Below are positions 4,899 to 11,244 of a DNA stretch of 11,244 bases, piece after piece. Location of the stretch: the NCBI GenBank assembly GCA_023457475.1, contig JAEWLO010000317.1, positions 1 to 11,244 on the forward strand, written 5' to 3'. A program made the translations under genes and the position numbers. Positions within the stretch are counted from its first letter, which is position 1. Each line of letters begins with the position of its first letter. The notes beneath the pieces were generated by a model that worked only from the letters and a program-made list of their open reading frames with translations, was not told the origin of the DNA and did not search any database. The DNA comes from Pseudomonadota bacterium (GTDB lineage: Bacteria; Pseudomonadota; Gammaproteobacteria; Xanthomonadales; Xanthomonadaceae).

Positions 4899-7268
4899 GT
4901 GGCGAAGCAGGTCCCGGAACGATCCAAGTCAAGCGACAGCAAGGCGTCTTCGCGCCGGGCCGCGCCTGCCCCGGCCGCAGCGGAAAACCCGCGCCGCCAG
5001 CGGCTGTGGCGCGACCTGGGGCTGATCGCCATCGCCCCGGCGCTGCTGTATCTGGTGGCCAGCCTGTTCACCTATTCGGCGACCGACCCGGGCTGGTCGC
5101 ATACGGGCAGCGTGGTCGCGCCCATCCACAACATGGGCGGCCGGGTCGGGGCCTGGGTCGCCGACGTGCTGCTGCAGCTGTTCGGCTACATGGCATTCGT
5201 GCTGCCCATCGTGCTGGGCGCAGTGGCGTGGTTCGCGATGTTCGGGCTCAAGCGCGAAAGCAAGGGCGTGCATGACCTGGACCCGGCGCTGCGGCTGGTC
5301 GGCCTGGTCGGCTTCCTGATCGCAGGCACCGGGTTCCTGCACGTGCGCCTGTTTACGGGTGACGTGGCCCATGCCGGCGGCATCCTCGGCCGGTTGGTCG
5401 GCAACTCGCTGAGCGCCGGCTTCGGTGCGCTGGGTGCCAACCTGTTCGTGCTGGTGCTGCTGCTGGCCTCGATCACCCTGGCCACCGGTCTGTCGTGGTT
5501 CTCGGTGATGGAGAAGATCGGCCGCGCCATTCTCGCCATTCCGCCGCTGCTGGAGAGCAAGAAGGCGAAGGCCAACGAGTGGCAGCAGACCCGTGCAATG
5601 CGCGAAGAGCGCCAGGAAGTGCGCAAGGTGGACGCCGAGGTGCGCGCCAAGCGCGAGCCGGTGAAGATCGAGCCACGCCCCGAACCAGTGCTGGAGAAGA
5701 GCGACCGGGCCAAGCGCGAAACGCAGATTCCCATGTTCCGCGGTGTGAACGGCGACGGCTCGGACCTTCCGCCGCTGGCGCTGCTGGACGATCCCAAGCC
5801 GCAGCCGAAGGGCTACGACGAGGAAACCCTGGAAACCCTGTCGCGCCAGATCGAGTTCAAGCTCAAGGACTTCCGCATCGACGCGCAGGTGGTCGGGGCC
5901 TATCCGGGCCCGGTGATCACCCGCTTCGAGATCGAACCTGCCCCGGGCATCAAGGTCAGCCAGATCAGTTCGCTGGACAAGGACATTGCCCGCGGCCTGT
6001 CGGTGAAGTCGGTGCGCGTCGTGGACGTGATTCCGGGCAAGTCGGTGGTCGGCCTGGAAATCCCGAACGTCACCCGCGAGATGATCTACCTCTCCGAGCT
6101 GCTTCGCTCGAAGGAGTACGACAAGTCGGCCAGCGTGCTCACCCTGGCGCTGGGCAAGGACATTGCCGGCCGGCCCACCGTGGCCGACCTGGCGCGCATG
6201 CCGCACCTGCTGGTGGCCGGCACCACCGGTTCGGGTAAATCCGTGGCGGTGAACGCGATGGTGTTGAGCCTGCTGTACAAGGCCTCGCCGAAAGACCTGC
6301 GCATGCTGATGATCGACCCGAAGATGCTGGAGCTCAGCGTCTACCAAGGCATTCCGCACCTGCTGGCGCCGGTGGTCACCGACATGAAGGAGGCCGCCAA
6401 CGGCCTGCGCTGGTGCGTGGCCGAAATGGAGCGTCGCTACAAGCTGATGAGCGCGGTGGGCGTGCGCAACCTGCCCGGCTTCAACAAGAAGGTGAAGGAC
6501 GCCGAGGACGCCGGGCAGCCGCTGATGGACCCGCTGTTCAAGCCGAACCCGGAACTGGGCGAGGCCCCGCGTCCGCTGGAGGCGCTGCCGTTCATCGTCA
6601 TCTTCATCGACGAATTCGCCGACATGATGATGATCGTCGGCAAGAAGGTCGAAGAGCTGATCGCGCGTCTGGCGCAGAAGGCCCGTGCCGCCGGCATCCA
6701 TCTGATCCTGGCCACCCAGCGTCCCTCGGTGGACGTCATCACCGGCCTGATCAAGGCGAACATTCCCACCCGCATCGGCTTCCAGGTCAGCTCGAAGATC
6801 GACTCGCGCACCATCCTGGACCAGTCCGGCGCGGAAACCCTGCTGGGCCACGGCGACATGCTCTACCTGCCGCCGGGCACGGCACTGCCGGACCGCGTGC
6901 ATGGCGCGTTCGTGTCGGATGAGGAAGTGCACCGCGTGGTGGAGCACCTCAAGGCCAGCGGTCCCGCCGACTACATCAGCGGTGTGCTGGACGAAGTGCA
7001 GGTGATGGGCGACGGCGTGGTGGTGGGTCCGGGCGGCCTGCCCGAGGCCAGCGGCGGTGCAGGCGACGAATCCGATCCGCTGTACGACGAAGCCCTGCGC
7101 ATCGTCACCGAAACCCGCCGCGCCTCCATTTCCGGTGTGCAGCGCCGGCTGAAGATCGGCTACAACCGTGCCGCGCGCCTGATCGAGGCCATGGAAATGG
7201 CCGGCGTGGTCAGCCCGCCCGAGCACAACGGCGACCGCAGCGTGCTGGCCCCGCCCCCGCCCAAGTAA
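4899..7268 (+). CDS. ftsK: DNA translocase FtsK
   Basis: FtsK sits in the division septum and pumps DNA to clear and unlink chromosome termini, activating XerCD at dif. The product is 789 residues, much shorter than E. coli FtsK (1329) because the long linker is reduced, as is usual outside enterobacteria. Domains: a basic, Ala-rich N-tail (1-38); four probable membrane helices at about 40-60, 95-117, 131-148 and 178-203; a charged linker (about 215-290); the alpha domain (about 300-400); and the motor, with Walker A GTTGSGKS (441-448) and Walker B VIFIDEFAD (567-575, D571 and E572). The winged-helix gamma domain starts at DPLYDEAL (726), with the DNA-reading helix region SGVQRRLKIGYNRAARLIE. 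The GTG start at 4899 has AAGG 11 bases upstream. The frame is intact throughout. It diverges from trxB, the gene order of the enterobacterial trxB-lrp-ftsK block without lrp. Confidence 0.97.
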   Translation: MAKQVPERSKSSDSKASSRRAAPAPAAAENPRRQRLWRDLGLIAIAPALLYLVASLFTYSATDPGWSHTGSVVAPIHNMGGRVGAWVADVLLQLFGYMAFVLPIVLGAVAWFAMFGLKRESKGVHDLDPALRLVGLVGFLIAGTGFLHVRLFTGDVAHAGGILGRLVGNSLSAGFGALGANLFVLVLLLASITLATGLSWFSVMEKIGRAILAIPPLLESKKAKANEWQQTRAMREERQEVRKVDAEVRAKREPVKIEPRPEPVLEKSDRAKRETQIPMFRGVNGDGSDLPPLALLDDPKPQPKGYDEETLETLSRQIEFKLKDFRIDAQVVGAYPGPVITRFEIEPAPGIKVSQISSLDKDIARGLSVKSVRVVDVIPGKSVVGLEIPNVTREMIYLSELLRSKEYDKSASVLTLALGKDIAGRPTVADLARMPHLLVAGTTGSGKSVAVNAMVLSLLYKASPKDLRMLMIDPKMLELSVYQGIPHLLAPVVTDMKEAANGLRWCVAEMERRYKLMSAVGVRNLPGFNKKVKDAEDAGQPLMDPLFKPNPELGEAPRPLEALPFIVIFIDEFADMMMIVGKKVEELIARLAQKARAAGIHLILATQRPSVDVITGLIKANIPTRIGFQVSSKIDSRTILDQSGAETLLGHGDMLYLPPGTALPDRVHGAFVSDEEVHRVVEHLKASGPADYISGVLDEVQVMGDGVVVGPGGLPEASGGAGDESDPLYDEALRIVTETRRASISGVQRRLKIGYNRAARLIEAMEMAGVVSPPEHNGDRSVLAPPPPK

Positions 7269-7276
7269 TCACATCC

Positions 7277-7311
7277 GTCCCGCGCCTGGGCTGTCCCGGA
7301 TGCGCGGGGAC
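7277..7311. terminator. GC-rich imperfect hairpin after ftsK
   Basis: GTCCCGCGC (7277-7285) can pair with GCGCGGGGAC (7302-7311), with one bulged G and a smaller GGG/CCC pairing inside the loop. There is no T-tract, so it may pause or stabilise RNA rather than terminate it. The GTAG hairpin at 7315 follows immediately, making the whole ftsK 3' region highly structured. Confidence 0.35.
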
Positions 7312-7314
7312 CTG

Positions 7315-7336
7315 GTAGCGCCGGCCGTTGGCCGGC
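7315..7336 (+). repeat. GTAG-headed REP-like hairpin, copy 3
   Basis: GTAG-C is followed by a perfect 7-base stem, GCCGGCC and GGCCGGC, around the loop GTT. It lies in the 91-base gap between ftsK and the next gene, just before that gene's ribosome binding site. The arm sequence differs from copies 1 and 4 while keeping the same shape, as expected for members of an extragenic repeat family. Confidence 0.75.
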
Positions 7337-7348
7337 CCTCGGTTTTCC

Positions 7349-7354
7349 AAGGAA
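7349..7354 (+). promoter_or_regulatory. Ribosome binding site of the DUF3857 gene
   Basis: AAGGAA ends five bases before ATG 7360. This fixes translation in the frame that encodes the signal peptide, not in the frame of ATG 7374, which has no such site and gives no export signal. It is the main evidence that the gene is frame-broken rather than simply starting at 7374. Confidence 0.75.
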
Positions 7355-7359
7355 CCCCG

Positions 7360-9305
7360 ATGTCGCTGAAGCAATGGACGATGCTGGCTGCCCTGCTCCT
7401 GCCCGCGTGGGCGCACGCCCAGGTGCCGGCCCCGTCTCCCGCAGCCCCCACCCAGCCCTCCAGTGCGCCCCTGGCGAAGCCCAGGCCGCCAACAACTTCA
7501 GCTTCGTCCGCTACCGCGCCGACTATGTTGTCCGCCCGGACGCCGGCAACACCCAGACCGAATCGTACGAAATCCTGCTCAAGACCAAGGCCGCGGTGGA
7601 GCAGTTCAGCCAGGTGCGCCTGAGCTACAGCGAAAAGATGGAAACGCTGGAGGTGCTGGCCGCCTACACGCTTACCGCCGACGGCCAGCGCCGCGACGTG
7701 CCCGCCGAGCGCATCTATACCCAGGAAAGCTATTCCAGCGCGGCGGCCGCGATGTACGCCGACCGCAAGGTGCGCGTGGTGGTGTTCCCGAATCTGGCTC
7801 CCGGCACGCGCGTGGTCTACGAAACGCGCCGCACCCAGCTCCAGCCTTACTTCCCCGGCTACTTCGGGCTATGGGAAACCTTCAGCGTGTTCACGCAGTA
7901 TGACGACGCGCGGGTGACGCTCAGCGCGCCCGCCGACCTGCCGATGTTCGTCGAGCAGCGCGGCGTGCAGGGCAGCACCACGCCGAAGCGGCGCAACGGC
8001 ATGGCGCAGTGGGAGTGGCGCTACCAGCGGACGACGCCGCTGCCGGTGCAGAACTGGACGGCGGCCGCCTGGGAATTCAGTCCGACCATCATGGCCAGTA
8101 CCTACGCCGACTGGGCGCAGCTGGCACGCGCCTATCAGGCGAAGGCGGGGCAGGCCAGCCAGGTCACGCCGGCGATCCAGGTGCTGGCCGATGAGATCAC
8201 CGCGGGCCTGACCGACCGCCGCATGCAGGTGGACGCGCTCTATCGCTGGGTGGCGCAGAATATCCGCTACGTAGCGGTGTACCTGGGCAATGGCGGCCTG
8301 GAGCCGAACCCGGCACAGAGCATCCTCGACAACCACTACGGTGACTGCAAGGACCATGTGGTGATCCTGGAGGCACTGCTGGCCGCGCGCGGCATTGACA
8401 GCTCGCCGGTGCTGATCGGTGCCGGCGGTGGCCCGACGCTGCCGGCGGTCCCGATGCTGGGTCGCTTCAATCACGCCATCACCTACGTCCCGGAGTTCGA
8501 CCTGTACCTGGACTCCACCAGTGCCTATGGCCGCGCCGGCCAGCTGCCGGAAGGCGACCTGGGCGCACCGGTGCTGCACACCCGGACCGCCACGCTGGCC
8601 CGCACTCCGGCCAATGACGCCACGCGCAACGGCAGCGGCTTCGAGGTGGACTACCGGTTCGACCGCGAAGGCAACCTGCAGGGACAGACCCGGCAGCGCC
8701 CGGGCGAGGTCAACGAGATTGGATTGCGCGCGTCCTTCGCACGGCTCAACGCGCAGAACCGCGAGCGGGTGGAGGAATCCATCATGGCCAGTTCCGGCTT
8801 CGACGGCACCGGAACGCTGACGCTGCTGGGCGACCCGCAGGACCTGACCCGGGCGTTCAACTACCGGTACGACTTCCACGCGCGCGACTACGCGGACTTC
8901 AGCGTGGTCGGTGGCATGGCCTTGCCGGATGCGCCCGGAGGCGAATCGTTCCGTGACCTGTACGGCACGACCTCGGCCGAGAAGAACGCCACTCCGTTCT
9001 ACTGCAACGACTCGCTGCGGGAAGAGCGATATCGCCTCGAGTTTCCGGCCGGTGTGCCGATCGTGGCGGTGCCGCGCAGCCTGTCGTTCAACAATGCCGC
9101 AGGCACCTACGACCTGACGTGGACCCGGGAAGGGCAGGCGGTCGTGGCCCACCACCGGCTGCACCAGCGTGCCGTTCATGGTGCCGAGGCACTGTGCCAG
9201 CCGGAGGACTACGCCGCCTTCCGCGAGCTGTACCAGCAGGTGCGGCGCGGCTTCCGCGGGCAGGTGCTGTACGGCGACCTGCGCACGGTGCAGTCGGATC
9301 TATAA
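7360..9305 (+). CDS. Exported DUF3857 / transglutaminase-like protein with an apparent frameshift after the signal peptide
   Basis: Translation from ATG 7360 gives a Sec signal peptide (K4, hydrophobic 6-17, AHA then Q) and a Pro/Ala-rich linker. The long body, however, lies one base back, in the frame open from ATG 7374 (643 residues). Joining them near 7445-7475 yields about 648 residues. The body starts GEAQAANNFSF, continues with a DUF3857-type beta-rich region, then a transglutaminase-like core. Its candidate triad is Cys (codon 8346, in GDCKDH), His (8472, in FNHAI) and Asp (8511, in LYLDSTS). The C-terminal half has no fold I can name. Family members are thought to be periplasmic; substrate and reaction are unknown. 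One extra C in the run at 7468-7471 would restore the frame as SSAPPGEAQ. So this is a one-base deletion, a sequencing error, or less likely slippage during translation. If real, only a mislocalised form starting at 7374 or a short peptide would be made. The stop overlaps a TATAAT for lolA. Confidence 0.8.
7445..7475 (+). other. Probable frameshift site in the DUF3857 gene
   Basis: Signal-peptide coding ends and body coding begins, one base back, somewhere in this stretch. It has two C-runs: five C at 7445-7449 and four C at 7468-7471. Adding one C to the second run gives a smooth low-complexity linker; adding it to the first would introduce an unpaired Cys. A CCC codon at 7447-7449 could re-pair one base back, so slippage is possible in principle, but there is no classic slippery heptamer or obvious stimulatory structure. 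Confidence 0.7.
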
Positions 9306-9306
9306 T
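9301..9306 (+). promoter_or_regulatory. Candidate -10 box of lolA
   Basis: A perfect TATAAT overlaps the TAA stop of the DUF3857 gene. No good -35 is visible at 16-18 bases upstream (CCTGCG region) and there is no extended -10 TG. If used, transcription would start near 9313 and give lolA a leader of about 77 bases, making it independent of the broken gene upstream. Confidence 0.45.
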
Positions 9307-9389
9307 TGCGCGCCCTGACCCTGCCTACCGCCCATTCAGGCAAGGCGCGGCACACTGGAACCCTTCCACTTTTCTTCCTGGATACCTGT

Positions 9390-10028
9390 ATGCAGACCTC
9401 CTTCCGCCGCCACTTTGTTGCCGCCGCCCTGGTGTGCGCCAGCGTTGTGTCCGCCAGCGCGTGGGCCGGTGGGCGCGAGCAGCTGAACAGCTTCACCGCC
9501 AGCCTGAAGGGCCTGGACGGGCAGTTCAGCCAGCAGGTGTTCGACAAGAACGGCAAGGTGAAGGAGCGCACCAGCGGCCGTGTGGCCCTGTCGGCTCCGC
9601 GCCTGTTCCGTTGGGAATACCAGAAGCCGCACGTGCAGCTGATCGTGGCCGACGGCAAGACCGTCTGGGTGTACGAGCCGGACCTGGAGCAGGCGACCAA
9701 GCGCCCGCAGGGGGCCGAAGAGCAGAACAGCCCGCTGACCGCGCTGATCAACCCGGCGCTGCTGGACAAGCAGTATGACGTCAGCGAGGAGGCCGGTACC
9801 CGTGATGGCCTGCAGTGGCTGTCGCTGAGCCCGAAGCGCGAGACCGAGACTGCCTTCCAGTACGCGTCGCTGGGCTTCAATGCGCAGGGTCTGGCGCGGA
9901 TGGAAGTGACCGATGCCGTCGGCCAGAAGACGGTGATCGATTTCAGCGGCTGGAAGCGCAACCCGGCCTTCGCCGCAGGTACCTTTGCCTTCACCCCGCC
10001 GAAGGGCACCGACGTCATCGGTGATTGA
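9390..10028 (+). CDS. lolA: Outer-membrane lipoprotein carrier protein LolA
   Basis: LolA takes mature lipoproteins released by the LolCDE transporter and carries them across the periplasm to LolB. The product is 212 residues, the usual size. Residues 1-26 form a Sec signal peptide (R6 and R7, hydrophobic 9-23, AWA then GG). The mature part opens with a helix ending in LKGLDGQFSQQVFDKNGK and then the family's beta half-barrel: ERTSGRVALSAPRLFRWEY, VADGKTVWVYEPDLEQ, the NSPLTALINPALL segment, and the closing strands VIDFSGWKRNP and FAFTPPKGTDV. I chose ATG 9390 because the signal peptide begins there; an upstream in-frame TTG at 9306 would add 28 unrelated residues. The ribosome binding site is weak. 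The gene follows ftsK (one gene between) and precedes rarA, as in many gammaproteobacteria. It is probably essential, so the TATAAT at 9301 may matter for its supply. Confidence 0.95.
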   Translation: MQTSFRRHFVAAALVCASVVSASAWAGGREQLNSFTASLKGLDGQFSQQVFDKNGKVKERTSGRVALSAPRLFRWEYQKPHVQLIVADGKTVWVYEPDLEQATKRPQGAEEQNSPLTALINPALLDKQYDVSEEAGTRDGLQWLSLSPKRETETAFQYASLGFNAQGLARMEVTDAVGQKTVIDFSGWKRNPAFAAGTFAFTPPKGTDVIGD

Positions 10029-10033
10029 GGCGT

Positions 10034-10058
10034 GCAGCCGGGCAGAGCCCGGCTCTAC
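10034..10058 (-). repeat. GTAG-headed REP-like hairpin, copy 4 (inverted orientation)
   Basis: Read on the minus strand this is GTAG, then the 8-base stem AGCCGGGC and GCCCGGCT around the loop TCT, then GC. Compared with copy 1, the inner stem bases changed on both arms (ACGC/GCGT versus GGGC/GCCC) while pairing is kept, a compensatory pattern that shows the hairpin itself is what is conserved. It fills almost the whole lolA-rarA gap and may also act as a lolA mRNA end. Confidence 0.85.
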
Positions 10059-10061
10059 AAT
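10056..10061 (+). promoter_or_regulatory. Possible -10 element of rarA at the repeat edge
   Basis: TACAAT (5 of 6 to TATAAT) overlaps the CTAC end of the GTAG repeat and lies five bases before the rarA GTG. Used as a -10, it would start transcription at about the GTG, giving a leaderless message. No fitting -35 is visible at 16-18 bases, so support is weak. Confidence 0.3.
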
Positions 10062-10066
10062 ACGGT

Positions 10067-11244
10067 GTGGCTAGAAACCGAACGACATTCAACGGGCCGG
10101 ATCTGCTGAGCGTGGATCGCGACCATCTGCGTCCGCTGGCCGAACGCATGCGCCCGCAGACCCTTGACGAGATGGTCGGGCAGAAGCGGCTGCTGGCCCC
10201 GGGCAGCGCGCTGCGGCGCGCGGTTGAATCGGGCCATGTGCACTCGATGATCCTCTGGGGCCCGCCCGGCTGCGGCAAGACCACGCTGTCGCTGCTGCTG
10301 GCGCACTATGCCGATGCCGAATTCCGCGCCATTTCGGCGGTGCTTTCGGGCCTGCCGGAAGTGCGCCAGGTGCTGGCGGAGGCCGCACAGCGCTTTGCCG
10401 AAGGCCGACGCACGGTGCTGTTCGTGGACGAGGTCCATCGCTTCAACAAGGCCCAGCAGGATGCGTTCCTGCCGCACATCGAGCGCGGCACCATCGTGTT
10501 CGTGGGCGCAACGACCGAGAACCCGTCCTTCGAGCTCAACTCGGCACTGCTTTCGCGCTGCCGTGTGCACGTGCTTGAAGCGGTGTCCCCGGCCGATGTG
10601 GTGGAGGCGCTGGAACGTGCCCTTCAGGACCGCGAGCGGGGGCTGGGCGCGGAGGCACCACAGGTGTCTGCCGAGGCCCTGCTGGAGATCGCCACTGCGG
10701 CCGACGGCGACGTTCGCCGGGCGCTGACCCTGCTGGAGATTGCCGCCGAACTGGCCGGCGGCGACAACGGAGTGATCACCCCGGAGATGCTGGTGCAGGT
10801 GCTGGCCGACCGTACCCGCCGTTTCGACAAGGGGGGCGAGCAGTTCTACGACCAGATCTCGGCGCTGCACAAGTCGGTGCGCAGCTCCAATCCCGATGCC
10901 GCGCTGTACTGGCTGACGCGGATGCTGGATGGGGGGTGCGACCCGTCCTATCTGGCGCGCCGTCTCACCCGGATGGCGATCGAGGACATCGGCCTGGCCG
11001 ACCCGCGCGCGCAGAGCATGGCACTGGAGGCGTGGGACATCTATGAGCGGCTGGGAAGCCCCGAGGGCGAACTGGCGTTCGCCCAGCTGGTGCTGTACCT
11101 GGCCAGCACCGCCAAGTCGAACGCGGGCTACGCCGCCTTCAATCTCGCCAAGGCCGAGGTGCGGGAAACCGGCACCCAGGAGGTGCCGCTGCACCTGCGC
11201 AATGCCCCGCCGAAGCTGATGAAGGAACTGGGCTACGGCAAGAC
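10067..11244 (+). CDS. rarA: Replication-associated recombination protein A, AAA+ ATPase (3' end outside window)
   Basis: RarA (MgsA) is a clamp-loader-like AAA+ ATPase that works at stalled replication forks and with SSB. The window holds 392 codons of an expected 440-450. Visible motifs: Walker A GPPGCGKT (65-72), Walker B VLFVDEVHRF (117-126, D121 and E122), sensor 1 GATTEN (147-152), the arginine-finger region ELNSALLSRCRV (156-167), sensor 2 GDVRRAL (214-220), and the family-specific YDQISALHKSVR with PDAALYWLTRML in the tetramer-forming part. The end VPLHLRNAPPKLMKELGYG matches E. coli RarA. I chose GTG 10067 because the frame from there aligns with the E. coli N-terminus (FNGPDL...PLAERMRP); ATG 10148 would remove it. 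No Shine-Dalgarno precedes the GTG. The GTAG repeat ends eight bases upstream. Codons run unbroken to the window edge. Confidence 0.96.
   Translation, partial: MARNRTTFNGPDLLSVDRDHLRPLAERMRPQTLDEMVGQKRLLAPGSALRRAVESGHVHSMILWGPPGCGKTTLSLLLAHYADAEFRAISAVLSGLPEVRQVLAEAAQRFAEGRRTVLFVDEVHRFNKAQQDAFLPHIERGTIVFVGATTENPSFELNSALLSRCRVHVLEAVSPADVVEALERALQDRERGLGAEAPQVSAEALLEIATAADGDVRRALTLLEIAAELAGGDNGVITPEMLVQVLADRTRRFDKGGEQFYDQISALHKSVRSSNPDAALYWLTRMLDGGCDPSYLARRLTRMAIEDIGLADPRAQSMALEAWDIYERLGSPEGELAFAQLVLYLASTAKSNAGYAAFNLAKAEVRETGTQEVPLHLRNAPPKLMKELGYGK

Noticed and set aside
4929..7226. Very long open frame on the minus strand across ftsK
   Set aside because: It mirrors ftsK in a GC-rich sequence and its translation is His/Gln/Ala-rich with no domain. 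ftsK itself is intact and highly recognisable.
7447..7449. Programmed -1 frameshifting on a CCC codon
   Set aside because: No X-XXY-YYZ heptamer and no clear downstream pseudoknot; such a device would be odd right after a signal peptide. A one-base deletion is simpler.
7869..9179. Long minus-strand open frame opposite the DUF3857 gene
   Set aside because: Antisense by-product of GC-rich codons; Arg/Val/Gln-rich with no motif and no start context.
10055..11194. Long minus-strand open frame opposite rarA
   Set aside because: rarA on the plus strand has all AAA+ motifs through this region; the opposite frame has none.

Overview
The window looks like chromosomal DNA from a high-GC gammaproteobacterium of the Xanthomonadaceae, most probably Stenotrophomonas. 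Three things point there: the coding regions look typically GC-rich (60-70 % in blocks counted by hand); short hairpin repeats headed by GTAG lie between genes, the style of extragenic repeat described in Stenotrophomonas maltophilia; and the gene order aat, FemAB-like acyltransferase, trxB, ftsK, lolA, rarA is a reduced version of the enterobacterial aat ... trxB-lrp-ftsK-lolA-rarA block. No rRNA, tRNA, CRISPR array, insertion sequence or phage gene was seen.

Layout. On the minus strand at the left edge is aat (leucyl/phenylalanyl-tRNA-protein transferase, 3' end outside the window), preceded by a FemAB-like/GNAT acyltransferase gene whose stop overlaps the aat start as GTGA. A C-rich gap of about 400 bases follows, carrying two back-to-back GTAG hairpins. 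Next, on the plus strand, is a lower-GC gene for an exported zinc-dependent N-acetylmuramoyl-L-alanine amidase, split by an in-frame amber codon at 3260. It converges on trxB (minus) through a shared hairpin terminator. trxB and ftsK diverge from a 220-base region with a good sigma70-type promoter for trxB. The plus strand then carries ftsK, an exported DUF3857/transglutaminase-like protein whose signal peptide and body lie in different frames, lolA, and rarA (3' end outside the window).

How the genes relate. Most of the block is housekeeping: N-end-rule tagging (Aat), thiol redox balance (TrxB), chromosome segregation at the septum (FtsK), lipoprotein transport through the periplasm (LolA) and replication-fork maintenance (RarA). 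The two accessory genes, amidase and DUF3857 protein, both encode predicted exported proteins and are the only two with broken reading frames. That could mean relaxed selection in this strain, or sequence errors in one or both. I found no convincing new multi-gene system. The most informative leads are the two broken frames, the foreign-looking amidase with its unassigned end domains, and the GTAG hairpins, one of which abuts the rarA start.
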